Positions 1 through 9,939 of a DNA stretch of 64,000 bases are shown here, in pieces. A model generated the notes under the pieces. It made no database searches. It worked only from the letters and a program-made list of their open reading frames with translations, and had not been told where the DNA came from. Both the position numbers and the translations under genes were made by a program. Within the stretch, counting starts at the first letter, position 1; each line of letters begins with the position of its first letter. Origin of the DNA: Maribacter sp. (GTDB lineage Bacteria; Bacteroidota; Bacteroidia; Flavobacteriales; Flavobacteriaceae); contig DRFI01000017.1 in assembly GCA_011050675.1 (NCBI GenBank), positions 1 to 64,000 of the forward strand, in the 5' to 3' direction.

Positions 1-302
1 AATCAGTTCAGGAAGAGCGTAAACCTAAGCGACGATATCTCTATTTAGTATCTAGCTCAACCACGAAATCACCCTTCCTTTAAACTAATTTATCATTCAG
101 AATATATTATCTTCAAACTTAGAACCAAACATACGAGCTCAACCGAATATTGTTTTAGGTAAAATGATTTCATTTGTTCTTGATTCTTCTTTTATGGGGA
201 AAGTCTCTTGTAATCTACCAAAAACAGCCATACAACTTGTATGGTAGTGTAGAATTAAATAACAAACCTAGTAAACCACAGGTATAATTGAAAAAACCAA
301 AA
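1..302. other. Leading intergenic stretch, possible tail of an upstream gene
   Basis: No complete gene is visible here. On the + strand the frame starting at base 3 stays open to a TAA ending at base 83 and reads like a basic peptide, so it could be the last 26 codons of a gene to the left, but this is too short to support. The rest is AT-rich and should hold the promoter of the kinase gene. I did not find a convincing TAnnTTTG box. Confidence 0.3.
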
Positions 303-3300
303 ATGTCTGAGCCCGAAAAGAGTTCCGTCTTTAAAAACCCGTTATTATACGGTTTTTTAGCGTTTTTTCTTGTGCTAATTATTACCCAATTCATTGCCTT
401 TCAAAAAAACCAACTTCATCAAAAGACAGAAAGACAAGAAATAGAACAAAGGGTTTCTACCTTAAAGGTGGACTTACAGAATGTATTGAGCCAAGGCTTT
501 TATGCCACACAAACTTTGTCTTTTATTGTAGATCATTATGGAATTCCAGAAAATTTTGACAGCGTTGCACAATTACTTTTAAATAGCAATAAAAATATTG
601 ATGCTTTAGAATTAGTAAATGGTGACGGAGTAATTACTCATGTTTATCCCTTAAAAGGAAATGAGGTTCTGGGACTTAATATTTTAAACGATCCCGACAA
701 TAAATTTGGTGCAAAGACGACTTTAGAAAAAGAAGATTATTACACCGCAGGACCAATTTTTTTAAGACAAGGCGGATCTGGTATTATTGGAAGAAGACCT
801 TTATACAAAGAAGGTGAGTTTAATGGTTTTGTAGCTGCCGTTGTGCGCCTATCGACTGTCATTAATGCTATACATTTAGATACTATTAAGGAATCAAAAT
901 TCTCTTATAAATTAGTTAAGATTAATGCAAATAATTCTGAAGAAACTTTTTACGCTTCTGAAAACATAACCAAAGAGGAAGCTATAATAATACCACTTAT
1001 AGCAAGCCAAGGAGAGTGGAAACTATATGTTTTTTCTAACAAAAATAGTTCTTATACAACAACGCTTCTGTTTTCAATTTTAGGCTTATTATTATCTCTA
1101 GTTTGTGGAATTCTGTCTTGGTTTCTAATGAGGCAGCCAGCAAAATTAAACAAACTGGTAGAAGAGAAAACAGCACTATTAAAATCCAGTCAAGATAGAT
1201 ATCGTCTTTTAATCGAAGAGGCTTCAGATTGTATTGTCTTAAGTGATTTCAGTGGTAACGTATTAGACATCAACCCTTATGGTGTTCAAATGTTTGGTTA
1301 TAATAAGGATGAATTATTGACTAAAAACTTAAAAGACCTCGTTAGTACCGAAGATTCGATTCAACTACCATCTCGGTTTTTTAAATTAAAAGAAGGTAAA
1401 ACCATTCGTTCAGAACGTAATTTCATTAAAAAAGATGGCACTCCATTTTATGGGGAAGTAAGCGCCAAAAAACTAAACGAGACTGCTGTTTTAGGTATTA
1501 TAAGAGATATTACCAAAAGAAAAGAGCTTGAGCTCGCTGCCGAAGAAAATTTAGTAAAATTTAGCAAAGCATATAACAATCGTTTTGTAGGCATGGCCAT
1601 TAAAGACCATAATAATCGCTTCGTAGATGCCAATTGTTATTTTCTAGATTTAACTGGTTACACGTTAGAAGAAGTAAAAGGAAAAACAATTATAGAATTA
1701 GGTTTAATTGATTTAGAAGAAGAATTAAAGAAAAACCCCAGTCTAAATGTCTTTAATGGTTCTGATCAAGTTGATAAAATAGAAGTTGAATTTACGAACA
1801 AGAAGGGGAATAAACTTCATTTAATTACTTCTATAGAGCCTTATGAATATTTAGGTAAGAAGCTTAATTTAAGCACGTATATAGACCAAACGGAAGCTTA
1901 TAATGCAAACTTGGCAACGCTACATAGCGAGAGAAAATATAAACAGTTTACAGAGCGAATTTCAGATGCCTTTGTTGCATTTGATAGTGAATGGAATTTT
2001 GTTGATATTAATGCTAAGGCGGCAAAAGTTGTTGGCATGGATGTTAAGGAAATGCTCGGCAAAAATGTTTGGGATGAGTATCCAGAATTCAAAAAAACCG
2101 AAGGCTACGCAATGTTTAAAGGTGCTATGGCAAGACAGGTTTATACCTATTTTGAGCAGTATCACCCCAAAGTAGGTAAGTGGATTGAACATCACCTTTA
2201 CCCTTCTGCAACCGGGTTATCAATATATTTTAGAGACATCACCCATAGAAAAAAAGAAGATCATGAAAAACAAAAACTTATTTCTGTAATTGAAAATAGT
2301 CCTGGGTTTATTGGTTTGGCCACTATAGATGGCAAACCCCTTTTTTTGAATGATGCTGGTAAAAAACTGATTGACTTACCATGCGATTTCGATATAAAAA
2401 ATGCTACAATACATGATTTCTTCGCCGAGGAGTATAAAGATGTTGTAACGAATGAACACCTACCAACCATCATGGAAAAGGGTTTATGGACCGGTGAAGT
2501 TCCCCTTAAAAATTTAAAATCTAAAAAAACAATACCCCTAGAGTTTTCGGGTTTTATAATAAAAGACAAAACAACAAATGAGCCTATAGGTATCGGCTCT
2601 ATAGGATTTGATCTTACAGAACGTAAAAAATCGCAGAAAGAAATTCTAGAGCTACAGGGCAAAATGAATGCCGCTATAAGAATTGGTAAAATAGGGTATT
2701 GGGATTTTGATGTAAAAACGGAAACATTTATCTGTTCCCCATTAATGTATACTATTTATGATATTGATCCAGATAACGTACTAACAATATCATTCTTAGA
2801 AACGATTATTCACCCAGATGATGTAGAAAAGCACCGTCAAAACGTTAGAGATTTAATAATAGAAAAAAGCACGCATACATTTACCTACAGAATAATTGTT
2901 ACTGATGGTTCTATAAAACATCTAATGGTAGAAGTTGAAGTTATTAGAGATCCAGATAATATGGCGGTTAACTTTAGAGGTACCGTAATCGATATTACCA
3001 AAGAAAAAGTGGCTGATATTGAGATTCTAGAACTTAAGAATAAAATGGATATTGCCATGCGTATTGGTAAGATCGGGTATTGGGATTATGATTTTTTCAC
3101 AAAAACCATCCATTGGTCTCCAAGATTATTTGAAATATATGATGTTGATACAGATACCGAAATAACCCTGCAGTTTGTTGAAACATTAATGCACCCCGAT
3201 GATATTGAGAGACATAGAGAACTCGTAAATAACATAACCGATGATATTGATAACTACTCCATATCATACAGAATAATTGTTAGAGATGGCTCTATAAAAC

Positions 3301-4871
3301 ATTTGCTAGCCGAAATGGAGGTTGTTCGCAACGAAGAAAAAACACCTATAAAATACAGGGGAACAATTGTAGACATTACCAAACAAAATAATGCAGAAAA
3401 AGAGATTGTATCGCTTCAATCTAAAATGGATGCCGCTATAAGAATTGGAAATATAGGTTATTGGCATTGGGATATGACTTGCAATATTGTAGAATGGTCT
3501 AAAGAAATGTTCGCGATGCACGAAATAGACCCTAGTATTGTTATGACTGTAGATATGGTAAGAGATACTATTTACGCTGAAGATTTAATTTTAATGGATA
3601 AAATTTTAACTTCTAAACCAGAAGATAGTCACCAATCCCCTGGTATTTATAGAATTCAACTTAAAAACAAAACATTTAAATACTTTTTAGCCTCTTCAGA
3701 ATTAGTCTTTGATACTAACGGTAAACCAATTATATACCGTGGTACGGCAATGGATATTACCAAAAGCATATTAGCAGAAGAAGCCCTAATAGAAAGTCAA
3801 GAGAAATTCTTAAAAGCTTTTCAGACCAATCTAATAGGCATGATTATGATAGATAATGAGAGAAAGGTTATCGAAGCTAATGAAACCGCCTACACTCTTT
3901 TAAATACCAATAGAGAAGAACTTATTGGTAAAATAATTTTAGAAACCGGTGTTGTTAAGGTAGACGAAAAAGAACGTTTTAAAATATTGGAGCAGTTTTC
4001 GGAAACTGGAAAATGTATCAATCAAGAGCTTGTTATATACCTTAGAAATGGTCAAAAAAGGTCTATTTTAATATCTATTGAACCGTTGAATTTTAACAAC
4101 AAAGAAAACTTTTTAGTAAGCTTATTTGATGATACAAAAAGAAAAGAAGCAGAAATAAATTTAGAAAATCAGTATTTTGAGCTTCAAAAAACCAACTCGG
4201 AACTTGATAGTTTTGTGTATAGTGCCTCTCATGAATTAAGAGCTCCGTTGTCTTCTGTTTTAGGTTTAATTCATTTAATACAAATGGAAGAAATAGACCC
4301 AAAGTTATTTCAACATATTAATATGATGGAAAAATCAATTGTAAGGTTAGATAGTTTCATTAAAGACATAATTGAATATTCACGAAATAAACATGTTCAA
4401 GTTAAGCTAGAATCCATAAATTTTACTAACTTAATTGAACAATCCCTTGAAAGCTTCTGGTATTTAGATAACACCAGTAAAATAAATATAGAAGTAAGTG
4501 TAGATGAAATAATAGAATTTGCATCAGATAGTAAACGAATTTCAATTTTATTGAATAATTTTATTTCAAATGCTATTAAGTATCATGATGTAAAAAAGGT
4601 TTCTCCTTCAATTTGGATTAGTGTAAAAACGACCAAAAAAGAGGCTATCATAGAAATAAAAGATAATGGAGTTGGTATGGCCAAAGATCAATTAGAAAAG
4701 ATTTTTGAAATGTTTTATAGGGTCTCTTCTAAAGTTATGGGGTCTGGTATAGGTCTATATATTGTTAAAGAAGTAATTTTTAAATTAAATGGTAAAATAG
4801 AAGTAAAATCAAAAATTGGAGAAGGCTCAACTTTTACTTTAAAAATACCAAATGAATCAGTTAGATTATAA
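303..4871 (+). CDS. CHASE/multi-PAS hybrid-sensing histidine kinase
   Basis: Membrane-bound sensor histidine kinase of about 1,522 residues. Two hydrophobic segments (about residues 14-33 and 252-276) enclose a periplasmic region resembling a CHASE sensor domain. The cytoplasmic part holds about eight PAS domains in a row (near 295-407, 420-528, 544-648, 659-776, 795-900, 920-1023, 1046-1154, 1169-1280). Next come a HisKA domain with SASHELRAPLSS (phospho-acceptor His1310) and a HATPase with N-box NNFISNAIKYH and glycine boxes DNGVGM and GSGIGLYIV. PAS 5, 6 and 7 are near-copies (each has IGxIGYW and, in two, HPDDxExHR), so the array grew by duplication. There is no receiver domain in the protein; the response regulator gene starts one base after the stop. 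The ATG at 303 was preferred over an in-frame TTG at 288. The signal sensed is unknown. Confidence 0.9.
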   Translation: MSEPEKSSVFKNPLLYGFLAFFLVLIITQFIAFQKNQLHQKTERQEIEQRVSTLKVDLQNVLSQGFYATQTLSFIVDHYGIPENFDSVAQLLLNSNKNIDALELVNGDGVITHVYPLKGNEVLGLNILNDPDNKFGAKTTLEKEDYYTAGPIFLRQGGSGIIGRRPLYKEGEFNGFVAAVVRLSTVINAIHLDTIKESKFSYKLVKINANNSEETFYASENITKEEAIIIPLIASQGEWKLYVFSNKNSSYTTTLLFSILGLLLSLVCGILSWFLMRQPAKLNKLVEEKTALLKSSQDRYRLLIEEASDCIVLSDFSGNVLDINPYGVQMFGYNKDELLTKNLKDLVSTEDSIQLPSRFFKLKEGKTIRSERNFIKKDGTPFYGEVSAKKLNETAVLGIIRDITKRKELELAAEENLVKFSKAYNNRFVGMAIKDHNNRFVDANCYFLDLTGYTLEEVKGKTIIELGLIDLEEELKKNPSLNVFNGSDQVDKIEVEFTNKKGNKLHLITSIEPYEYLGKKLNLSTYIDQTEAYNANLATLHSERKYKQFTERISDAFVAFDSEWNFVDINAKAAKVVGMDVKEMLGKNVWDEYPEFKKTEGYAMFKGAMARQVYTYFEQYHPKVGKWIEHHLYPSATGLSIYFRDITHRKKEDHEKQKLISVIENSPGFIGLATIDGKPLFLNDAGKKLIDLPCDFDIKNATIHDFFAEEYKDVVTNEHLPTIMEKGLWTGEVPLKNLKSKKTIPLEFSGFIIKDKTTNEPIGIGSIGFDLTERKKSQKEILELQGKMNAAIRIGKIGYWDFDVKTETFICSPLMYTIYDIDPDNVLTISFLETIIHPDDVEKHRQNVRDLIIEKSTHTFTYRIIVTDGSIKHLMVEVEVIRDPDNMAVNFRGTVIDITKEKVADIEILELKNKMDIAMRIGKIGYWDYDFFTKTIHWSPRLFEIYDVDTDTEITLQFVETLMHPDDIERHRELVNNITDDIDNYSISYRIIVRDGSIKHLLAEMEVVRNEEKTPIKYRGTIVDITKQNNAEKEIVSLQSKMDAAIRIGNIGYWHWDMTCNIVEWSKEMFAMHEIDPSIVMTVDMVRDTIYAEDLILMDKILTSKPEDSHQSPGIYRIQLKNKTFKYFLASSELVFDTNGKPIIYRGTAMDITKSILAEEALIESQEKFLKAFQTNLIGMIMIDNERKVIEANETAYTLLNTNREELIGKIILETGVVKVDEKERFKILEQFSETGKCINQELVIYLRNGQKRSILISIEPLNFNNKENFLVSLFDDTKRKEAEINLENQYFELQKTNSELDSFVYSASHELRAPLSSVLGLIHLIQMEEIDPKLFQHINMMEKSIVRLDSFIKDIIEYSRNKHVQVKLESINFTNLIEQSLESFWYLDNTSKINIEVSVDEIIEFASDSKRISILLNNFISNAIKYHDVKKVSPSIWISVKTTKKEAIIEIKDNGVGMAKDQLEKIFEMFYRVSSKVMGSGIGLYIVKEVIFKLNGKIEVKSKIGEGSTFTLKIPNESVRL

Positions 4872-4872
4872 T

Positions 4873-5271
4873 ATGACTAAGGATATAAATATTTTATTGA
4901 TAGACGATTCGGATGTGGATAATTTCATTAATAAAGCCATTATTTCGAAAGAGGATAATATTTCTCAAATAACGACTATGACCTCCGGTCAAGATGCTTT
5001 AGAATATTTAACCGGTGTAGTCGAAAATACCGAAACTTACCCAGATGTTATTTTTCTTGATATTAAAATGCCTGGCATGAACGGGTTCGAGTTTTTAGAT
5101 GAATATCAAAAAATGTCCGATTCACTTATCAACCATTGTAGAGTATATATTTTAAGTTCTTCTATTGATTCAATAGATTCAGACAAGGGAAAAGAATATC
5201 CTGTAGTTAGAAAACATTTAACCAAACCATTGGCTCATCATCAAATAGGAAATCTACTTGCAGAAGACTAA
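4873..5271 (+). CDS. Single-domain response regulator (CheY/Rcp1-like)
   Basis: A 132-residue stand-alone receiver domain. It has the acidic pair Asp11/Asp12 in LLIDDSD, the phosphorylation site Asp63 in FLDIKMPGMNG, a serine-rich switch position in YILSSS, and Lys118 in the conserved LTKPL turn. There is no output domain, so it probably works by protein-protein contact or as a phospho-relay intermediate. The gene starts one base after the kinase stop, so the two are almost certainly co-transcribed and form a cognate pair. An in-frame ATG at 4852 lies inside the kinase gene; the start at 4873 gives the standard receiver N-terminus. The length and the long loop before the phospho-site resemble the Rcp1 group of regulators. 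Confidence 0.9.
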   Translation: MTKDINILLIDDSDVDNFINKAIISKEDNISQITTMTSGQDALEYLTGVVENTETYPDVIFLDIKMPGMNGFEFLDEYQKMSDSLINHCRVYILSSSIDSIDSDKGKEYPVVRKHLTKPLAHHQIGNLLAED

Positions 5272-5435
5272 TTACCTTCAAAGAAGGTGTCATAATAAAC
5301 GAGGTAGTTTTTGGTCTTGTTAATTTCAATTCGGCAACATCAAAGTTGAAAAAGTCCTTATATAATCTAATGGTTAAATGATAATATCTTCTTAATATTT
5401 CTAAGATTACATGCACTTTTATTATTTTGCCATTT

Positions 5436-6296
5436 ATGAAAATTTATCCCGTTGAAACTGGTAATTTTAAATTAGATGGCGGCGCTATGTTTGGCGTAGT
5501 TCCAAAGACTATTTGGCAAAGAACAAACCCGGCAGACGATAATAATTTAATTGATATTGCAGCTAGAAGTCTCTTAATTGAAGACGGTAATCGGTTAATT
5601 TTAGTTGACACCGGAATGGGCAATAAACAATCTGACCAATTTTTTGGATACTACTATCGTTGGGGAGATTTCAATATTGACATATCATTAAAAAAGCATG
5701 GGTTTCATAGAGATGATATTACCGATGTTTTTTTAACCCACCTTCATTTCGACCACGTTGGTGGAGCAATTCAATGGAACAAAGACAGAACAGGATATGA
5801 ACCTGCTTTTAAAAATGCCAAATTCTGGACCAATGAAAAGCATTGGAAATGGGCTACAGAACCAAACCCAAGAGAGAAGGCATCTTTTTTGAAAGAAAAC
5901 CTAATGCCCATGAAAGAAAGTGGTCAACTAAATTTTATTGACCATACCAATGATAGTTTCTTAAAAAATAGCCTTCTTGGTTTTGATATCCGTTTTGTTG
6001 ACGGCCATACAGAAAAACAAATGTTGCCACAATTTTCATACAAAGGCAAAACAATAGCTTACGTAGCAGATCTTATACCTACAGTAGGTCATATTCCATT
6101 ACCCTATGTTATTGGTTATGACACACGACCATTGATTACAATGACAGAAAAAGAATTGTTCTTAAACGAGGCCGTTGAAAACAACTATTATCTATTCTTT
6201 GAACACGATGCACATAATCAACTATGTACCTTAAAACACACCGAAAAAGGTGTTCGTTTGGATCAGGTATTTACATTTGATCAGTTGTTCAATTAA
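5436..6296 (+). CDS. MBL-fold metallo-hydrolase
   Basis: A 286-residue metallo-beta-lactamase-fold hydrolase without a signal peptide, so probably cytoplasmic. The di-metal signature THLHFDHVGG is at residues 101-110 (His102, His104, Asp106, His107). Further ligands are the histidine in VDGHTEKQ and the Asp in YVADLIPT. The overall layout, with LILVDTGMG before the metal motif, matches the broad group that includes lactonases and other small-ester hydrolases; the substrate cannot be read from sequence. The ATG at 5436 was chosen over a TTG at 5427. It lies about 165 bases after the response regulator and about 50 bases before the S8 peptidase, so it may be its own unit or head a hydrolase run. 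Confidence 0.85.
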   Translation: MKIYPVETGNFKLDGGAMFGVVPKTIWQRTNPADDNNLIDIAARSLLIEDGNRLILVDTGMGNKQSDQFFGYYYRWGDFNIDISLKKHGFHRDDITDVFLTHLHFDHVGGAIQWNKDRTGYEPAFKNAKFWTNEKHWKWATEPNPREKASFLKENLMPMKESGQLNFIDHTNDSFLKNSLLGFDIRFVDGHTEKQMLPQFSYKGKTIAYVADLIPTVGHIPLPYVIGYDTRPLITMTEKELFLNEAVENNYYLFFEHDAHNQLCTLKHTEKGVRLDQVFTFDQLFN

Positions 6297-6347
6297 CTTT
6301 ACGCTAATAAACACAATCTATAAACATTTACTAAAAGTTGCCCTCAT

Positions 6348-7997
6348 ATGACAAACACATATTTTAAAACAATTTTTGCCCTTTCTATTGCCGCAATATT
6401 AATTGGGTGTGGAAGTACAAAAACTGCAGGCGGAAGCGGATTGGTACTTACCCCTGTTGAAAACATTGACACTACACCTCTAAAAATTTCCGATTTAACC
6501 ACTAGTGAGAAAAATAATTGGGGACATTTAGACTTGGTTACCGATACTATACCAGGTATGAGTGTTGACAAAGCGTACTCAGAAATCATTAAAAATAGAA
6601 AAGGAACAAAAACTATCGTTGCCGTTCTTGATTCTGGTATTGATTTAAACCATGAAGATCTAGTAAACGTATTATGGACCAACACTAAAGAAAAAGCGGG
6701 TAACGGTATTGATGATGACGGAAATGGTTTTATTGATGATATACACGGTTATAATTTCTTAGGTGAATCATACAATGAGCAATTAGAATATGTTCGTATG
6801 CTACGCTTAAATATTGGAGATGCAGCAACCTTGTCTAAAGCGAAAGCAAAACTAGACTCAAAATATAATGAAGCATTACAAGGTAAAGAGCAGTATGAAT
6901 CTATATACCAAGCTGTGAAAAATGCAGATGCAGACGTTCAAAAGTATTTAAAGAAAGAAGTTTATACCAAACAAGATTTGTCTAGCATTAAAGCAACAGA
7001 TGAAACTATGCAACGTAATGTTGCCATATTAAATCAAATGTTCGGTATTAATGACACTATCCCTGAAGTACTTAAAGATTTAAAAAATGGTCTTACGTAT
7101 TATACAGAACAACTTAATTATAATTTAAATAAAGATTTTAATGGTAGAGAATCTGTAGGTGATGATGCTTATGATATTACCGATGTTAATTACGGAAATG
7201 GAAACCCTAAGAACAGGGTTGATGATGAAAGTCATGGTACGCACGTAGCAGGTATTATAGCCGCAGAGCGTAATAACGGTAAAGGTGTAAACGGGGTTGC
7301 TAATAACGTTGCAATTATGAGTATTAGGGCTGTACCTAACGGAGATGAGTACGACAAGGATATTGCAAGAGGTATTAGATATGCTGTAGATAATGGAGCG
7401 CGTGTAATCAACGGTAGTTTCGGAAAATCTTTTTCACCAAATGCCAAATGGGTTAATGATGCTATAAAGTATGCCGCTGACAAAAATGTGCTTTTTGTTC
7501 ATGCTGCTGGTAACGACGGCGCTAATTTAGATGACCCTATCAATGCAAATTTCCCTAATGATCAAATAAACAACGGACCAGAAATTGCAGATAACGTAAT
7601 AACTGTTGGTGCTTTAAATCCTAAATATGGTTCTGAATTGGTGGCTAGCTATTCTAACTACGGTAAAATAAATGTTGATGTTTTTGCCCCAGGTACAGAT
7701 ATCTACTCTACCTATCCAAATAATGAATACGAATATTCTCCTGGTACATCTATGGCCGCTCCTGGTGTTGCTGGTGTTGCTGCTTTAGTAATGTCTCAAT
7801 ACCCAAGCCTAACGGCTGCTCAGGTTAAAAAAATTATTCTACAGTCTGGTTTGCCTATAAAATCGAAAGTTGTTTTAGGCTCAGCTGGTACCAAAAGTGA
7901 TACATTAGATCAAATATCTACATCTGGTAAAATTGCAAATGCTTACAATGCATTGGTACTAGCAAGTAAAGTAGCTGCAGGACAGGTTAAATTATAA
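6348..7997 (+). CDS. Subtilisin-family (S8) serine peptidase, lipoprotein
   Basis: Exported serine endopeptidase of 549 residues. The N-terminus is a lipoprotein signal ending ILIGC with lipid-anchor Cys21, so the enzyme is probably tethered to a membrane. The S8 triad is complete: Asp95 in AVLDSGID, His296 in SHGTHVAG, and Ser468 in GTSMAAP. Unusually, about 200 residues separate Asp and His, where typical subtilisins have 30-40. The insert (about residues 130-270) is rich in Lys, Glu and Gln, is predicted helical, and is interrupted by Asp/Asn/Gly segments such as NGIDDDGNGFIDD that look calcium-binding. A C-terminal T9SS tag is not evident. The gene ends 16 bases before the M1 peptidase start, suggesting one transcript. 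Confidence 0.92.
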   Translation: MTNTYFKTIFALSIAAILIGCGSTKTAGGSGLVLTPVENIDTTPLKISDLTTSEKNNWGHLDLVTDTIPGMSVDKAYSEIIKNRKGTKTIVAVLDSGIDLNHEDLVNVLWTNTKEKAGNGIDDDGNGFIDDIHGYNFLGESYNEQLEYVRMLRLNIGDAATLSKAKAKLDSKYNEALQGKEQYESIYQAVKNADADVQKYLKKEVYTKQDLSSIKATDETMQRNVAILNQMFGINDTIPEVLKDLKNGLTYYTEQLNYNLNKDFNGRESVGDDAYDITDVNYGNGNPKNRVDDESHGTHVAGIIAAERNNGKGVNGVANNVAIMSIRAVPNGDEYDKDIARGIRYAVDNGARVINGSFGKSFSPNAKWVNDAIKYAADKNVLFVHAAGNDGANLDDPINANFPNDQINNGPEIADNVITVGALNPKYGSELVASYSNYGKINVDVFAPGTDIYSTYPNNEYEYSPGTSMAAPGVAGVAALVMSQYPSLTAAQVKKIILQSGLPIKSKVVLGSAGTKSDTLDQISTSGKIANAYNALVLASKVAAGQVKL

Positions 7998-8013
7998 TAA
8001 TTACACAACTCAT

Positions 8014-9867
8014 ATGACTAAATCATTTTTTACACTATTTACAGTATTATTTACAGTTGGATTGTTTGCTCAGAATAAGACCGACTATTGGCAACAACAT
8101 GTAGATTATACCATGGCTGTAGATATGGATGTTGACAATTTTCAATATACAGGTACGCAGACTTTGGTCTACACCAACAATTCTCCAGATGAGTTAAAAC
8201 GAGTGTATTTCCATTTGTATTTTAATGCTTTTCAGCCAGGTAGTGAAATGGATATTCGTCTACAATCGATTGCAGATCCGGACGGACGAATGATTACGGA
8301 AGACAAGAAGAGTAGAATATCTATACTTACTGAAAGTGAAATGGGTTACTTACATGCTTCTTCTTTAACACAAGATGGTAGTAAAGTTTCTTTTTCTGAA
8401 GAAGGTACCGTTTTGGTTGTTGATTTAGCCAAGCCGATACCAGCAGGAGAAAAGTCCACTTTTAACATGGAATTTAAAGGTCAGGTACCATTACAGATTA
8501 GACGTTCTGGTAGAAATAGTGAAGAAGGTGTTGCGCTATCAATGAGCCAATGGTTTCCAAAATTGGCTGAATACGACTTTGAAGGTTGGCATGCAGATCC
8601 TTATATAGCACGTGAGTTTCAAGGTGTATGGGGTGATTTTGATGTAAAACTTACTATTGATAAAAATTATACGGTTGGTGGAACAGGTTATCTACAAAAC
8701 CCAAATGAAATTGGTCATGGTTATGAAACACCAGGTACTAAGGTTAAAAAGCAAAAAGGCAAGACCTTAACTTGGCACTTTAAAGCACCAATGGTACATG
8801 ATTTTATGTGGGCTGCAGATCCAGAATATATTCATGATATTCAACAAGTCCCTAATGGACCAGTACTTCATTTTCTTTATAAGGACAATCCTAAAATCTT
8901 AGAAAACTGGAAAAATCTTCAGCCTAAAACAGTAGAGGCAATGGAGTTTTTCAATAAGAACATTGGTCAATATCCTTATGATCAATATTCGGTAATTCAA
9001 GGTGGTGATGGTGGTATGGAATATGCCATGTCAACACTAATAACAGGCGACCGCAAATTTAGCAGCCTAGTCGGTGTAATGGCACATGAAATGGCCCACT
9101 CGTGGTTTCAACATATTTTAGCAACTAACGAAGCTAAACATGAATGGATGGATGAAGGATTTACTTCATTTATATCTAAGCTTTGCATGAGTGAAATAAT
9201 GGATTATGAAAAAGAAAATCCTTTTGAGAGTACGTACAAGGGTTATAGAAACTTAGCACTTTCAGGTAAAGAACAACCTCAAGGTACTTATGCAGATCGT
9301 TACGATCTTAACTTTGCCTATGGAATTTCTGCATATAGCAAGGGTTCTATTTTTCTATCTCAACTAGGGTATGTTATTGGTCAAGATAAATTAATGGAAA
9401 CTATTCGTCAGTATTACGATGAGTTTAAATTTAAACATCCTGTGCCTAATGATGTTAAACGTGTTGCCGAAAAAGTATCTGGCTTTGAATTAGATTGGTA
9501 CTTGACCGACTGGACACAGACTACCAATACTATTGATTATGGTATAAAAGAAGTAGCCGCTACAGAAAACACAACCAAAGTTACCTTAGAGCGTATTGGT
9601 TTAATGCCTATGCCTATGGATATTTTAGTCGTATACAATGACGATACCAGAGAAACTTTTTATGCTCCGTTACGTATGATGCGCGGTGAAAAAGCAAACC
9701 CATATGATGGCATTGAAAGAACGGTTATAGAAGATTGGGCTTGGGCTTACCCTACCTATGATTTTGTAATTAATAAACCAATGTCTTCCATAAAAGCAAT
9801 TGTTTTAGATCCATCTCAGCTAATGGCTGATGTGAATTTAGAAAATAATGTTTGGCAAGCAGAATAG
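8014..9867 (+). CDS. M1-family metallopeptidase (aminopeptidase), secreted
   Basis: Zinc aminopeptidase of the M1 (gluzincin) family, 617 residues, with a signal peptide (about residues 1-19, ending LFAQ). The zinc site is HEMAH at 358-362 with the third ligand Glu381 in WMDEGF, the standard HExxH-x18-E pattern. The substrate-anchoring motif that is GAMEN in classic M1 enzymes reads GGMEY, which is common in bacterial extracellular M1 members. Expected to trim N-terminal residues from peptides in the periplasm or outside. It follows the S8 peptidase by 16 bases and is closed by a strong hairpin terminator, so the two exported peptidases likely form an operon for protein degradation. Confidence 0.93.
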   Translation: MTKSFFTLFTVLFTVGLFAQNKTDYWQQHVDYTMAVDMDVDNFQYTGTQTLVYTNNSPDELKRVYFHLYFNAFQPGSEMDIRLQSIADPDGRMITEDKKSRISILTESEMGYLHASSLTQDGSKVSFSEEGTVLVVDLAKPIPAGEKSTFNMEFKGQVPLQIRRSGRNSEEGVALSMSQWFPKLAEYDFEGWHADPYIAREFQGVWGDFDVKLTIDKNYTVGGTGYLQNPNEIGHGYETPGTKVKKQKGKTLTWHFKAPMVHDFMWAADPEYIHDIQQVPNGPVLHFLYKDNPKILENWKNLQPKTVEAMEFFNKNIGQYPYDQYSVIQGGDGGMEYAMSTLITGDRKFSSLVGVMAHEMAHSWFQHILATNEAKHEWMDEGFTSFISKLCMSEIMDYEKENPFESTYKGYRNLALSGKEQPQGTYADRYDLNFAYGISAYSKGSIFLSQLGYVIGQDKLMETIRQYYDEFKFKHPVPNDVKRVAEKVSGFELDWYLTDWTQTTNTIDYGIKEVAATENTTKVTLERIGLMPMPMDILVVYNDDTRETFYAPLRMMRGEKANPYDGIERTVIEDWAWAYPTYDFVINKPMSSIKAIVLDPSQLMADVNLENNVWQAE

Positions 9868-9896
9868 TATCTTCTTCTAAAATTTTAGATATTTAT

Positions 9897-9924
9897 GCCC
9901 CCTTCTTGGGGGCAAATTTTTTTT
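9897..9924 (+). terminator. Rho-independent terminator after the M1 peptidase
   Basis: Perfect stem GCCCCC/GGGGGC (9897-9902 with 9908-9913), five-base loop, then AAA and a run of eight T. It ends the S8-M1 transcript. Only 15 bases separate the T-run from the rnpA start. Confidence 0.85.
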
Positions 9925-9939
9925 AATATTTATTTTATA

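Noticed and set aside
3-83. Tail of an upstream gene
   Set aside because: Open frame of only 26 codons at the window edge with no recognisable motif; left as a note in the region entry.
5274-5288. ACCTTC-AAA-GAAGGT hairpin after the response regulator
   Set aside because: Only six pairs with a three-base loop and no T-run, so not supported as a terminator.
8990-9030. GGMEY instead of GAMEN in the M1 peptidase as a sign of inactivity
   Set aside because: The zinc site is complete, and GGMEY-type variants are known in bacterial extracellular M1 members.
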